Below are positions 36,691 through 45,354 of a stretch of 64,000 bases of DNA, piece after piece; positions within the stretch are counted from its first letter, which is position 1; each line of letters begins with the position of its first letter. Position numbers and translations under genes: made by a program. The notes under the pieces are model-generated. The model ran no database searches, was not told the DNA's origin, and was given only the letters and a program-made list of their open reading frames with translations. Origin of the DNA: Ornithinimicrobium sediminis (GTDB lineage: Bacteria; Actinomycetota; Actinomycetes; Actinomycetales; Dermatophilaceae); NCBI RefSeq assembly GCF_021272345.1, contig NZ_JAJSDQ010000002.1, positions 62,001 to 126,000 on the forward strand, given 5' to 3'.

Positions 36691-37590
36691 TCAGGCGTCG
36701 ACCGGCTCCGTCGTCCTGCGGCGGGTCGCCCGGATGAACGTCGTGACGACGGCGAACCCGACGAGGGCCAACAGCAGGGCCTGCAGCACGCCTGCGGCGT
36801 CGGGCGGCAGCAGCAGCGACCGGTCGTCCTCCTGCCAGGGCCACAGCGCTCTCAGCGCTCCCATCATGAGGCCCAGCAGGACGGCCATGGTGACGTCGTG
36901 GCGGTGCTGCAGGAGGTGCTCGAGCAGGCGCGCCATCAGGGCCAGCCCCAGGGCGCACCCGAGGACGAACACTGCGATGTAGGGGAGGTTGCGCTGGTCG
37001 AGAGCCGTGAGCGTCGGGGTGTACATCCCCAGCGCCAGCAGCAGGAACGAGCCGGAGACCCCCGGCAGGATCATGGCGCTGATGGCGACCATCGCGGCCA
37101 GCAGCACGATGAGGTAGCCCGGGTCCGTGACCTCGGCCGGTGGCAGCCCGGTGAGCACGAAGGCCAGCACCAGCGCTCCGGCGAGGGCCAGCCCGCGCAG
37201 CGGGGTCCACCGGCCGATCAGACCGAGCGGCACCGCCAGCGAGGCGAGGATGAGGCCGGCGAACAGCGACCGGCTCTGCTCCGGGTAGGCCTCCAGCAGC
37301 GGGGGGATGAAGCGCGCGCCGGTCAGCAGCGCCGTGACGATGCCCAGGCCCAGGGGCACGAGCAGCGTCCAGTCGACCCGGCCCAGCGCCTGCCGGGCGC
37401 CGGAGAGGTCCGCCTTGACCAGGGCGGTCGGCACCTCGACCGCCGTCCTGATGGCGTGGATGAGCCGCTCGTAGATGCCGACCATGAGAGCCACCGTGCC
37501 GCCGGAGACCCCCGGCACGACGTCGAAGGCACCCATGAGCAGCCCGCGCAGGTAGTGCGGGAGGGCATGGCGAAGAGCGGTCCGGTCCAC
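36691..37590 (-). CDS. DUF368 membrane protein (undecaprenyl-phosphate translocase family)
   Basis: 299 aa, about eight to nine helices. Two internally repeated signatures mark the family: DVVPGVSGGTVALMVGIYER near the N-terminus and MILPGVSGSFLLLALGMY in the second half. DUF368 proteins (PopT) have been reported to recycle undecaprenyl phosphate across the membrane for cell-wall synthesis. GTG start at 37590, with TAGGCT ending 6 nt upstream on the minus strand: a probable leaderless promoter. Confidence 0.92.
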   Translation of the reverse strand: MDRTALRHALPHYLRGLLMGAFDVVPGVSGGTVALMVGIYERLIHAIRTAVEVPTALVKADLSGARQALGRVDWTLLVPLGLGIVTALLTGARFIPPLLEAYPEQSRSLFAGLILASLAVPLGLIGRWTPLRGLALAGALVLAFVLTGLPPAEVTDPGYLIVLLAAMVAISAMILPGVSGSFLLLALGMYTPTLTALDQRNLPYIAVFVLGCALGLALMARLLEHLLQHRHDVTMAVLLGLMMGALRALWPWQEDDRSLLLPPDAAGVLQALLLALVGFAVVTTFIRATRRRTTEPVDA

Positions 37591-37677
37591 CGGTGCAGCC
37601 TACGTCCTCGGGCCTATGACCGACGGGTGCAGCACCCAGGCGCGGCTCGCCCCCGGGCCTGCCGCGTCTGCCCGGTC

Positions 37678-38175
37678 TCAGCGGTAGTTGGTGAACTGCA
37701 GCGCCACGTCGAGGTCGGCCTCCTTGAGCATCCGCTGCACCGCCTGCAGGTCGTCGCGCGACTTCGACGACACCCGCAGCTCGTCACCCTGGATCTGCGC
37801 CTTGACCGACCTGGGCCCCTCGTCGCGGACCATCTTGGCGATCTTCTTGGCGTCCTCGGAGGAGATGCCCTCCTTCAGTCCCGCGTCCAGGCGGTACTCC
37901 TTGCCGGACGCGCGGGGCTCGCCGTCGTTGGACAGGTCCAGGGTCTTGAGGGAGACGCCACGCCTGACCAGCTTGGTCTGCAGCACGTCCAGCACGGCCC
38001 GGCAGCGCTCCTCGCTGTTGGCCTTCATGGTGATGGACTCACCCGACAGCTCCACGGACGCGCCCACGTTCTTGAAGTCGTAGCGCTGGCTTATCTCCTT
38101 GGCCGCCTGGTTGACGGCGTTGGCCACCTCCTGCTTGTCGACCTTGCTGACGACGTCGAACGACGAGTCCGCCAT
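37678..38175 (-). CDS. YajQ family nucleotide-binding protein
   Basis: 165 aa, full family length. [20 protein letters not shown] at the start and [14 protein letters not shown] in the middle are diagnostic. YajQ proteins fold as two small ferredoxin-like domains. Some bind cyclic-di-GMP and act with regulators, others bind tRNA/GTP. A GGGAGGGA ribosome-binding site precedes the ATG. The upstream region faces the tRNA-Tyr promoter. Confidence 0.95.
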   Translation of the reverse strand: MADSSFDVVSKVDKQEVANAVNQAAKEISQRYDFKNVGASVELSGESITMKANSEERCRAVLDVLQTKLVRRGVSLKTLDLSNDGEPRASGKEYRLDAGLKEGISSEDAKKIAKMVRDEGPRSVKAQIQGDELRVSSKSRDDLQAVQRMLKEADLDVALQFTNYR

Positions 38176-38199
38176 GACGATCCCTCCCGGTTCTCTTGG

Positions 38200-38231
38200 T
38201 TGGCACGAGGCCCGTGTGTGGCTGTTATCCT
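38200..38231 (+). promoter_or_regulatory. candidate promoter of tRNA-Tyr
   Basis: TTGGCA (38200-38205) and TATCCT (38226-38231) separated by 20 nt. The -10 element is good and the spacing is long. It ends 16 nt before the mature tRNA. Confidence 0.4.
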
Positions 38232-38247
38232 TTCACCCGCACAGCGC

Positions 38248-38333
38248 GGCAGGTTGTCCGAGCGGCCAATGGAAGCGGACTGTAAATCCGTCGGCGTATG
38301 CCTACGCAGGTTCGAATCCTGCACCTGCCACCA
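38248..38333 (+). tRNA. tRNA-Tyr (GTA)
   Basis: Acceptor stem GGCAGGT/ACCTGCC closes perfectly. The anticodon GTA is at 38282-38284 within ACTGTAAATCC. A long variable arm (class II, as expected for bacterial tRNA-Tyr) precedes the T-arm GGTTCGAATCC. The discriminator A and the 3' CCA (to 38333) are encoded. Confidence 0.97.
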
Positions 38334-38343
38334 GCGTGCACCG

Positions 38344-38375
38344 CGAGGGCCTCGTCGTAACCGGCGAGGCCCTCG
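38344..38375 (+). terminator. hairpin after tRNA-Tyr
   Basis: Perfect 11-bp stem CGAGGGCCTCG (38344-38354) / CGAGGCCCTCG (38365-38375) with a 10-nt loop, starting 11 bp after the tRNA. No T-tract. Confidence 0.6.
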
Positions 38376-38414
38376 GCGGGTCCTGGGGGACCGTGCCCCG
38401 CCTACGATGGTGGG

Positions 38415-39749
38415 ATGCCCGTGACCTCGACGCCCGTCGAAGAGCTGCCCACCCGGCCCGAGCGCCTCGGGCGGCTGCCGTACACCCGCAAGCACACCAA
38501 GCTGCTCATCGGCTCCGGCACGGGGTGGGCGCTGGACGCGATGGACGTCGGGCTCATCTCGTTCGTCGGTGCCGCGCTCGCCGTGGAGTGGTCGTTGACC
38601 CGCACCGAGCAGTCGTGGCTGCTCTCCATCGGCTTCATCGGGATGGCGCTCGGCGCGACGCTGGGCGGGAGGCTGGCCGACCGCTACGGCCGGCGCACGG
38701 TCTTCGCGGCCACGATGGTGCTCTACGGCCTGGCCACCGGTGCCTCCGCCTTCGTCACCGGGCTGGCGGTGCTGCTGCTGCTGCGCTTCGTGGTCGGCCT
38801 GGGCCTGGGTGCGGAGCTGCCGGTCGCCTCGACGCTGGTCAGTGAGCTGTCACCGACGAAGATCCGGGGCCGGATGGTCGTCATCCTGGAGGCCTTCTGG
38901 GCGGTCGGGTGGATCCTCGCGGCGCTGCTGGGCTACTTCGTGGTGCAGGAGTACGACAACGGCTGGCGCTACGCCTTCCTCGTCGGGCTCGTGCCGGCGC
39001 TCTACGCCATCGTCGTGCGGATCGGGCTGCCGGAGTCGCCCCTGTTCCTCGAGCGGCGGGGCCGGGTCGCCGAGGCCGAGCAGGTCGTGCGGGACTTCGA
39101 GGAGTCCGCCGGCGTCGCGTCCGAGGCCTCGCGTGACCTGCCGGAGGCCAAGGTGCCCGCGCCCACGCAGCTGTGGAGCCCGGCATACCGGGTGCGCACC
39201 GGTGCCATCTGGGCGGTGTGGTTCTGCGTCAACTTCTCCTACTACGGAGCCTTCATCTGGCTGCCGACCCTGCTGGTCGACCGCGGCTTCGACCTCGTCC
39301 GCTCGTTCGAGTACGTCCTCATCATCACGCTTGCGCAGCTGCCGGGCTACGCCCTGGCCGCCGTCCTCATCGAGAAGTGGGGCCGGCGTCCCACCCTGGC
39401 CACCATGCTGGTCGGCTCCGCGCTCGCCGCAGGAGCGTTCGGGCTGGCCGACTCCGTGCCGCAGATCCTGGCCGCGGGGATGGCGATGTCGTTCTTCAAC
39501 CTGGGTGCGTGGGGGGCGTTGTACGCCGTCACGCCGGAGATCTACCCGACGGCCCTGCGCGGCACCGGCGCCGGCTCCGCAGCCGGGTTCGGACGCATCG
39601 CCTCGATCGTCGCGCCGCTGTCGGTGCCCGTCCTCCTGGCGACGATCGGCAGTCTCGGCCTCTTCCTCGTCTTCGCCGCCGCCTTCGCGCTCGGGGCAGC
39701 CGCGGCGTTCCTGCTGCCGGAGCAGCGCGGGGAGCGGCTGGCGGCCTGA
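38415..39749 (+). CDS. MFS transporter, NiaP (niacin/aromatic acid) type
   Basis: 444 aa, 12 helices. Segments closely follow Bacillus subtilis NiaP: GTGWALDAMDVGLISFVGAA, GGRLADRYGRRTVFAA (MFS loop 2-3), ELPVASTLVSELSPTKIRGR, EAFWAVGWILAALLGYFV, and SFEYVLIITLAQLPGY. The substrate is probably nicotinate or a related small acid/base, an inference from similarity. TACGAT ends 6 nt before the ATG (leaderless-type promoter). No NAD-biosynthesis gene is adjacent. Confidence 0.85.
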   Translation: MPVTSTPVEELPTRPERLGRLPYTRKHTKLLIGSGTGWALDAMDVGLISFVGAALAVEWSLTRTEQSWLLSIGFIGMALGATLGGRLADRYGRRTVFAATMVLYGLATGASAFVTGLAVLLLLRFVVGLGLGAELPVASTLVSELSPTKIRGRMVVILEAFWAVGWILAALLGYFVVQEYDNGWRYAFLVGLVPALYAIVVRIGLPESPLFLERRGRVAEAEQVVRDFEESAGVASEASRDLPEAKVPAPTQLWSPAYRVRTGAIWAVWFCVNFSYYGAFIWLPTLLVDRGFDLVRSFEYVLIITLAQLPGYALAAVLIEKWGRRPTLATMLVGSALAAGAFGLADSVPQILAAGMAMSFFNLGAWGALYAVTPEIYPTALRGTGAGSAAGFGRIASIVAPLSVPVLLATIGSLGLFLVFAAAFALGAAAAFLLPEQRGERLAA

Positions 39750-39770
39750 CCTGGCACGTCCCCGCACACT

Positions 39771-39796
39771 GCATACTCATGCTGTATGCTGCATAC
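39771..39796. promoter_or_regulatory. GCATAC/GTATGC inverted-repeat cluster upstream of rocD
   Basis: GCATAC (39771), GTATGC (39784) and GCATAC (39791): the first pair is a perfect inverted repeat with a 7-nt spacer, the second with a 1-nt spacer. It lies 33-58 bp before the rocD start in an AT-rich patch. It is a plausible operator or promoter region, but the same hexamer is common in coding DNA of this window. Confidence 0.45.
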
Positions 39797-39828
39797 GATC
39801 AGCCGCCACGCACCGACAAGGAACCACC

Positions 39829-41103
39829 GTGACCGCATCCACCATGCCCGCGGGCCTCTACGCTGAGTCCATGACAGAGACCGCGCTCACCACCAACCAG
39901 TCCTTCATCGACCTGGAGGACCAGGTCGCTGCGCACAACTACAGCCCGCTGCCGGTCGTCGTGACCGAGGCCGAGGGCATCTGGGTGACCGACGTCGAGG
40001 GCAACCGCTACCTGGACGCCCTCTCCGGCTACTCGGCGCTCAACTTCGGCCATCGCCACCCCGACCTGGTCGCCGCCGCGAAGGCGCAGCTCGACCGGTC
40101 CACGCTGACGAGCCGGGCGTTCCACAACGACCAGCTCGGGCCCTTCTGCCGTGACCTGGCCGCCCTGGTCGGCAAGGAGTCGGTCCTGCCGATGAACACC
40201 GGCGCCGAGGCGGTCGAGACCGCGCTGAAGATCGCCCGCAAGTGGGGCTACCTGGTCAAGGGCGTGCCGGCCGACACCGCCGAGGTCGTCGTCATGAGCG
40301 GCAACTTCCACGGTCGCACCACCACGATCATCAGCTTCTCCGACGACCCGGAGGCCCACGACCACTACGGGCCCTACACCCCCGGCTTCGTCACCGTGCC
40401 CTACGGCGACCTCGCCGCGATCGAGGCCGCGATCACCGACCACACCGTGGCCGTGCTCGTCGAGCCGATCCAGGGTGAGCAGGGCGTGCAGATCCCCAAG
40501 GAGGGCTTCCTGCCAGGCCTGCGCGAGCTGTGCACGGAGCGCAACGTGCTCATGGTCGCCGACGAGATCCAGTCGGGCCTCGGCCGCACCGGCACCACGC
40601 TCGCCTGTGGGTACGAGGGGGTCGAGGCCGACATGTACACCCTCGGCAAGGCCCTCGGGGGCGGCATCATCCCGGTCTCGGCCGTGGCCGCCGACCGGAA
40701 GGTCATGGACGTCATCACCCCGGGCACGCACGGCTCCACCTTCGGCGGCAACCCGCTGGCGGCGGCGGTGGGCCACGCGGTCGTCAAGCTGCTGGCCACC
40801 GGTGAGCACCAGGCGCATGCCGCCGAGCTCGAGCCCTACTTCCGGGAGCAGCTCGAGGCGCTCATCGGCAAGGGCGTCGTCGCCGTCCGGGTGCGCGGCC
40901 TGTGGGCCGGCGTCGACATCGACCCCGACGTCATGACCGGCAAGGCCGCGTGCAAGGCGCTCGCCAAGAAGGGGGTCCTGGCCAAGGACACCCACGGGTC
41001 GACCATCCGTCTGGCGCCGCCGCTGACCATCACCAAGGACGAGCTCACGGTGGTGACCGACACCCTCGCCGAGGTCGTCGCCGAGGCGGCCGCCGCGCGC
41101 TGA
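39829..41103 (+). CDS. rocD: ornithine--oxo-acid (delta) aminotransferase
   Basis: 424 aa from GTG at 39829 (AAGGA 8 nt upstream); ATGs at 39844 and 39871 are alternatives. PLP-dependent class III aminotransferase. RocD features are NTGAEAVETALKIARKWGY, VADEIQSGLGRTG with D245, the PLP lysine K274 in TLGKALGGGIIPVSA, and GSTFGGNPLAAAVG. It converts ornithine plus 2-oxoglutarate to glutamate semialdehyde and glutamate, linking arginine catabolism to proline/glutamate. No other roc gene is adjacent. A strong terminator follows. Confidence 0.95.
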   Translation: MTASTMPAGLYAESMTETALTTNQSFIDLEDQVAAHNYSPLPVVVTEAEGIWVTDVEGNRYLDALSGYSALNFGHRHPDLVAAAKAQLDRSTLTSRAFHNDQLGPFCRDLAALVGKESVLPMNTGAEAVETALKIARKWGYLVKGVPADTAEVVVMSGNFHGRTTTIISFSDDPEAHDHYGPYTPGFVTVPYGDLAAIEAAITDHTVAVLVEPIQGEQGVQIPKEGFLPGLRELCTERNVLMVADEIQSGLGRTGTTLACGYEGVEADMYTLGKALGGGIIPVSAVAADRKVMDVITPGTHGSTFGGNPLAAAVGHAVVKLLATGEHQAHAAELEPYFREQLEALIGKGVVAVRVRGLWAGVDIDPDVMTGKAACKALAKKGVLAKDTHGSTIRLAPPLTITKDELTVVTDTLAEVVAEAAAAR

Positions 41104-41123
41104 GCCCACGGCATACCTGGACC

Positions 41124-41153
41124 GAGGCCGGGACCCCACGGGGTCCCGGCCTC
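41124..41153 (+). terminator. rocD terminator
   Basis: GAGGCCGGGACCCC (41124-41137) and GGGGTCCCGGCCTC (41140-41153) form a perfect 14-bp stem with a 2-nt turn, 20 bp after the rocD stop. The rest of the gap to 41252 shows nothing else. Confidence 0.75.
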
Positions 41154-41252
41154 CGCCGTGCCCACGTGGCCTCTCGGCCTCGTCGCGCATCCCCCACCTC
41201 CGCTCTGTGCGGGTGGAGTGGCCGGGGAGCGTCAGGTCAGCCGGCGGTCACC

Positions 41253-43241
41253 TCAGCTCGTCCACTGCGGCTCGACCAGCATCGAGCTGCCCAGCCACTC
41301 CACCGGGAAGCCCATGCCCTCGACCAGGGCCATCGCGTCCGGGCGCAGCTGCCGGCACAGCTCGTTGATCTGGGCCGTGACCGCCTTGGAGCGGGCCGCC
41401 GACATCCGGTTGTGCTCCTGGAACCAGGCCGAGTCGGCCTCCAGGCTCGACAGCGCGTAGAGGTCGCAGAGCCGCTCGAGCCGGTCCCTGGCGACCGGGT
41501 CGGTGCACACGTCGATGCCCGCGACGAAGGCCTCCAGGACGACCCGGTCCATGTGGGTCCGTGCTGCCAGCAGCACGTGGTCCTGCGAGGCGTTGAAGGC
41601 CTCGAACGAGTCGGTGGCCTTGCTCACCGCGCGCAGCCGTCCGGCCAGGGTCTCCAGCACGTGGCGCTCGCGGTCCTCGAACATCGCCAGGTGCCAGCCG
41701 CGGTCGAGCAGCGTCTCGTCTTCCGAGCGCCGTCCGGCAGCGGCCACCAGCCGGTCGACGAGCGGCCGGGCAGCGGTGTGCTCGATCACCGCGCCGCCGA
41801 ACGAGCGGGCGGCGAACTGCACCATCCCCTTCATGTCGAGGTCGCCGAACATCTCCTTGTAGTTGGTCAGCAGCCCCTTGGCCACGAGCTGCAGCAGCAC
41901 CGTGTTGTCGCCCTCGAAGGTCGCGAACACGTCGGCGTCCTGGCGGGCCAGGGTCAGCCCGTTCTCCGCCATGTAGCCGGCGCCGCCGCACGCCTCCCGG
42001 CACATCTGCAGGGTGTCGTTGCCGAAGCGGGTGGCCACGGCCTTCATCCCGGCGGCGCGGGTCTCGAGCTCCCGCTGGGCGCGCTGGTCCTTCTCAGGGG
42101 CCGCGTGCAGGTCCTGCACCCGCTCGCTCAGCTCGTTCTGCGCGAACTGCAGCGCGTATGCCGTGGCAATGGCCGGGAAGAGCTTGCGCTGGTGGGCGAG
42201 GTAGTCGACGAGCAGCACCTCGCCCTCGTGGCCCGGCGCGCTGAACTGGCGCCTGGCCAGCGCGTAGCGTGTCGCGATCGACAGGCCCTTGCGGCCGGCG
42301 ACCGCGCCGCCCGCCGCGATGCTGATCCGACCGCGTACGAGGGTGCCGAGCATGGTGAAGAAGCGGCGTCCGGGGTTGTCGATGGCGCTCTCGTAGACGC
42401 CCTCCTCGGTGACGCCGCCGTACCTGTTGAGCAGCATCTCCCGGGGCACCCGCACGTGGTCGAACACCAGGGTCCCGTTGTCGACCCCGGCCAGGCCGCC
42501 CTTGGCGCCGTGGTCCCCGGCGGTGACGCCCGGAAGAGTCTGCCCGGACTCGTCGCGGATCGGGACCAGGGTGGCGTGCACGCCGTGGCAGTCCTCGCCG
42601 ACCCAGAGCTGGCCGTAGACGACGGCCATGCGGGCGTCGACGGCGGCCCCGCCGATGTAGGCCTTCATCGACGACGGGGTGGGGGAGTGGACCACGATCT
42701 CGTCGGTCTCGGCGTCGTAGGTCAGCGTCGTCTGCAAGGACGCGACGTCGCTGCCGTGACCGATCTCGGTCATGGCGTAGCAGCCCAGCAACCTCATCGA
42801 GGCGATGTCGGCCAGGTAGCGGTCGTGGTGCCACTGCGTGCCCAGGCCGGCCACCGCACCGCCGAAGAGCCCGAACTGCACACCCGACTTCACGGCGACG
42901 GACAGGTCGCCGTGTGCGGTCATCTCGAAGTCGACGCTGCCCTCGCCCACGTCGTCGCGGCCGCCGTACTGCTCCGGGTAGCCGTTGCAGACGAACCCCG
43001 CCTCGGTCAGCCGGACCAGGGACTCACGGGTCCAGTCGCGCGCCTCGTCCAGGGACATCCCCGGGTCGCGCACCATGACGTCGGCCGACAGGGTCTGGCG
43101 GGCGCGGTCGCGGACGTGCAGGTAGCGGCCGCCGGTGGCCACGCGCAGGGCACGCCCCAGCGGGCTGATGTCGTCGCGAGGCGCAGCAGCGGTGGCCTCG
43201 GCCCCCGTCACGTGGGCGGGCCGGTCATGGGTGGTGGTCAT
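41253..43241 (-). CDS. acyl-CoA dehydrogenase/oxidase (FadE5-like)
   Basis: 662 aa. FAD-dependent acyl-CoA dehydrogenase fold: CYAMTEIGHGSDVASLQTT near residue 150, then GRISIAAGGAVAGRKGLSIA, and the acyl-CoA-oxidase-like CREACGGAGYMAENGL, DADVFATFEGDNTVLLQLVA. Length and motifs match the long FadE5/ACOX group. It introduces the C2-C3 double bond into acyl-CoA. Gene order with thiolase, two-domain FabG and MaoC is that of the mycobacterial fadE5-fadA2-fabG4-htdX neighbourhood. Its start lies inside the end of the TetR gene (17-bp overlap), so the two are co-transcribed. Confidence 0.9.
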   Translation of the reverse strand: MTTTHDRPAHVTGAEATAAAPRDDISPLGRALRVATGGRYLHVRDRARQTLSADVMVRDPGMSLDEARDWTRESLVRLTEAGFVCNGYPEQYGGRDDVGEGSVDFEMTAHGDLSVAVKSGVQFGLFGGAVAGLGTQWHHDRYLADIASMRLLGCYAMTEIGHGSDVASLQTTLTYDAETDEIVVHSPTPSSMKAYIGGAAVDARMAVVYGQLWVGEDCHGVHATLVPIRDESGQTLPGVTAGDHGAKGGLAGVDNGTLVFDHVRVPREMLLNRYGGVTEEGVYESAIDNPGRRFFTMLGTLVRGRISIAAGGAVAGRKGLSIATRYALARRQFSAPGHEGEVLLVDYLAHQRKLFPAIATAYALQFAQNELSERVQDLHAAPEKDQRAQRELETRAAGMKAVATRFGNDTLQMCREACGGAGYMAENGLTLARQDADVFATFEGDNTVLLQLVAKGLLTNYKEMFGDLDMKGMVQFAARSFGGAVIEHTAARPLVDRLVAAAGRRSEDETLLDRGWHLAMFEDRERHVLETLAGRLRAVSKATDSFEAFNASQDHVLLAARTHMDRVVLEAFVAGIDVCTDPVARDRLERLCDLYALSSLEADSAWFQEHNRMSAARSKAVTAQINELCRQLRPDAMALVEGMGFPVEWLGSSMLVEPQWTS

Positions 43242-43959
43242 GCGTCCTCCAGGGGGCGTCGGTGCGGGTGGGGTCAGGGGTGGGCCCGTGCAGGGCGGGC
43301 CGCAGCATGGCGACGACGAAGGCCGTCACGTCCGCGGCGGTGGTGTCGGTGGGGGCCTCGCTCACCCAGTGGTCGGCCGCCGCGCGCACGAAGCCGACGA
43401 TGCCGTGGGCCCAGGTGACGGCGGGTCGGCTGTCGCGACCGGCCCGCTCCAGGTGCGCGGTGAGGATGGCGGCGAGCTGGTCGCCGATGCGACCGGTCAG
43501 GGTGAGCACGGGGTCCGGCACGTCGGTGTCCTGGTCGAGCAGCGGCCGGGTCACGACGAACCGGTAGATGTCGGGGTCGCGTTCGACGAGGTGCAGGTAG
43601 GCCTGCACCATCGCCGTGATCACCTCGGTCACGTCGGCGGGTGTGCCGTCAGGGGCGTGGCCGGACTGGTCGGCGACCGCGCCGAGATCGGTCAGCACCA
43701 GCTCGTCGACGGCCTCGGCCACCGCGAGGTAGATGCCGGTCCGGTCGCCGAAGTGGCGGTAGAGCACGGTCTTGCTGGTGCCGGCCTCGGCGGCGATGTC
43801 ATCCATGCCGACGCCGGGCCCGTGCCGCCGGATGGCCCGCAGGGTGTCCTCGACGAGCTCACGCCGTCGCCGCAGGCGGTGGGCCTCCCAGCGGGCGTCG
43901 CGTCCGTCGCGCGCGGTGACCACCGGGGTCTGTGGCGCGGGGGCGTTCGTCGATGTCAT
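43225..43959 (-). CDS. TetR-family regulator of the fatty-acid module
   Basis: 244 aa. N-terminal helix-turn-helix MDDIAAEAGTSKTVLYRHFG (about 51-70) followed by an all-helical ligand domain. Divergent from the thiolase operon and overlapping the acyl-CoA dehydrogenase start, it sits where a local fatty-acyl-CoA-responsive repressor would be expected. A 15-bp palindrome immediately upstream is a likely binding site. Confidence 0.9.
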   Translation of the reverse strand: MTSTNAPAPQTPVVTARDGRDARWEAHRLRRRRELVEDTLRAIRRHGPGVGMDDIAAEAGTSKTVLYRHFGDRTGIYLAVAEAVDELVLTDLGAVADQSGHAPDGTPADVTEVITAMVQAYLHLVERDPDIYRFVVTRPLLDQDTDVPDPVLTLTGRIGDQLAAILTAHLERAGRDSRPAVTWAHGIVGFVRAAADHWVSEAPTDTTAADVTAFVVAMLRPALHGPTPDPTRTDAPWRTHDHHP

Positions 43960-43966
43960 GCACTCA

Positions 43967-43981
43967 GAGTACCTAGTACTC
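43967..43981. promoter_or_regulatory. palindromic operator between tetR and thiolase
   Basis: GAGTAC-cta-GTACTC, perfect 6-bp arms, 8 bp upstream of the TetR start and ~86 bp upstream of the thiolase start. A looser GTAC pair follows (43985; 44000). Likely site of the adjacent TetR protein controlling both directions. Confidence 0.55.
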
Positions 43982-44067
43982 CACGTACCTGCTACGGTCG
44001 GTACCGGCTAGTCGTCCCATCGTCGTCCGCGCGCGTCGCCGGACCGCCCCTTTCCCAGGAGCCGCTC

Positions 44068-45354
44068 ATGACCTCGATCCCCCGCACCGCCGTGATCGTC
44101 GGTGGCAACCGGATCCCCTTCGGCAAGGCCGGAGGCGCGTATGCCGCCGCCTCCAACCAGGACATGCTCACCGCTGCTCTCGACGGGCTGGTCGCACGCT
44201 TCGGCCTGTCCGGACAGCGCCTCGGTGAGGTGGCGGCCGGTGCCGTGCTCAAGCACAGCCGTGACTTCAACCTCACCCGCGAGGCCGTCCTGGGCTCCGC
44301 GCTCGACCCGCACACCCCGGCATACGACCTGCAGCAGGCCTGCGGCACCGGTCTCGAGACCGTCATCCAGGTCTCCAACAAGATCACCCTGGGCCAGATC
44401 GACAGCGGTGTCGCGGGCGGGGTCGACAGCGCCAGCGACGCGCCGATCGCCGTGAGCGAGGGGCTGCGCAAGGCGCTCATCAAGGCTGGTGCAGCCCGCA
44501 CCACGGCCCAGCGGCTCAAGGCCCTGGGCGCGATCCGCCCCGGAGACCTCACGCCGGAGACCCCGCGGAACGCCGAGGCGCGCACCGGCCTGTCCATGGG
44601 TGAGCACCAGGCCCGCACCGCGAAGGAGTGGGGCATCACCCGCGAGGCGCAGGACGAGCTGGCCGCCGCGAGCCACCACCGCCTCGCCGCGGCCTGGGAC
44701 GCGGGCTTCTTCGACGACCTCGCCACGCCCTTCCTGCGGCTGACCCGGGACCAGGGGCTGCGCCCCGACACCTCCGTGGAGAAGCTCGCGAAGCTCTCGC
44801 CGGTGTTCGGCAAGGGCGAGGGGGCCACACTGACAGCCGGCAACTCCACTCCGCTGTCCGACGGCGCGGCTCTGGTGCTGCTGGCCGAGCAGGAGTGGGC
44901 CAGGGCCCGCAACCTGCCGGTGCTCGCCCGCATCGTGGACGCCGAGGTCGCCGCCGTCGACTACGTCGGTGGAGGGGAGGGGCTGCTCATGGCACCCGCG
45001 TATGCGGTGCCCCGGCTGCTCGCCCGCCAGGGGCTGAGCCTGCAGGACTTCGACCTCTACGAGATCCACGAGGCCTTCGCCTCGACCGTCCTGGCCACCC
45101 TGGCGGCCTGGGAGTCGCCGGAGTTCACCCGGGACCGGCTGGGCCTCGAGGCGCCGCTGGGTGCCGTCGACCGCGCCAGGCTCAACGTGCACGGCTCGTC
45201 GCTGGCGGCGGGCCACCCGTTCGCTGCCACCGGCGGCCGCATCGTCGCCGGCCTGGCGAAGATGCTGTCCGAGAAGGGACCGGGCTCGCGCGGCCTGGTC
45301 TCGATCTGCGCTGCCGGCGGCCAAGGTGTCGTCGCGATCCTGGAGGCTGTGTGA
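44068..45354 (+). CDS. acetyl-CoA acyltransferase / thiolase (FadA2/FadI-like)
   Basis: 428 aa. Nucleophile C92 in QQACGTGLETVIQ; EIHEAFASTVLATLAAWES; the catalytic His in SSLAAGHPFAATGGRIV; and the second Cys in SICAAGGQG. It performs the thiolytic step of beta-oxidation or the reverse condensation. ATG at 44068 with AGGAG upstream. The stop overlaps the FabG start (TGATG). Confidence 0.94.
   Translation: MTSIPRTAVIVGGNRIPFGKAGGAYAAASNQDMLTAALDGLVARFGLSGQRLGEVAAGAVLKHSRDFNLTREAVLGSALDPHTPAYDLQQACGTGLETVIQVSNKITLGQIDSGVAGGVDSASDAPIAVSEGLRKALIKAGAARTTAQRLKALGAIRPGDLTPETPRNAEARTGLSMGEHQARTAKEWGITREAQDELAAASHHRLAAAWDAGFFDDLATPFLRLTRDQGLRPDTSVEKLAKLSPVFGKGEGATLTAGNSTPLSDGAALVLLAEQEWARARNLPVLARIVDAEVAAVDYVGGGEGLLMAPAYAVPRLLARQGLSLQDFDLYEIHEAFASTVLATLAAWESPEFTRDRLGLEAPLGAVDRARLNVHGSSLAAGHPFAATGGRIVAGLAKMLSEKGPGSRGLVSICAAGGQGVVAILEAV

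Noticed and set aside
43135-44067. Extending the thiolase gene upstream to an in-frame start near 43135.
   Set aside because: The extension would run antisense through the TetR gene and the operator; the ATG at 44068 has AGGAG and begins the normal thiolase N-terminus.
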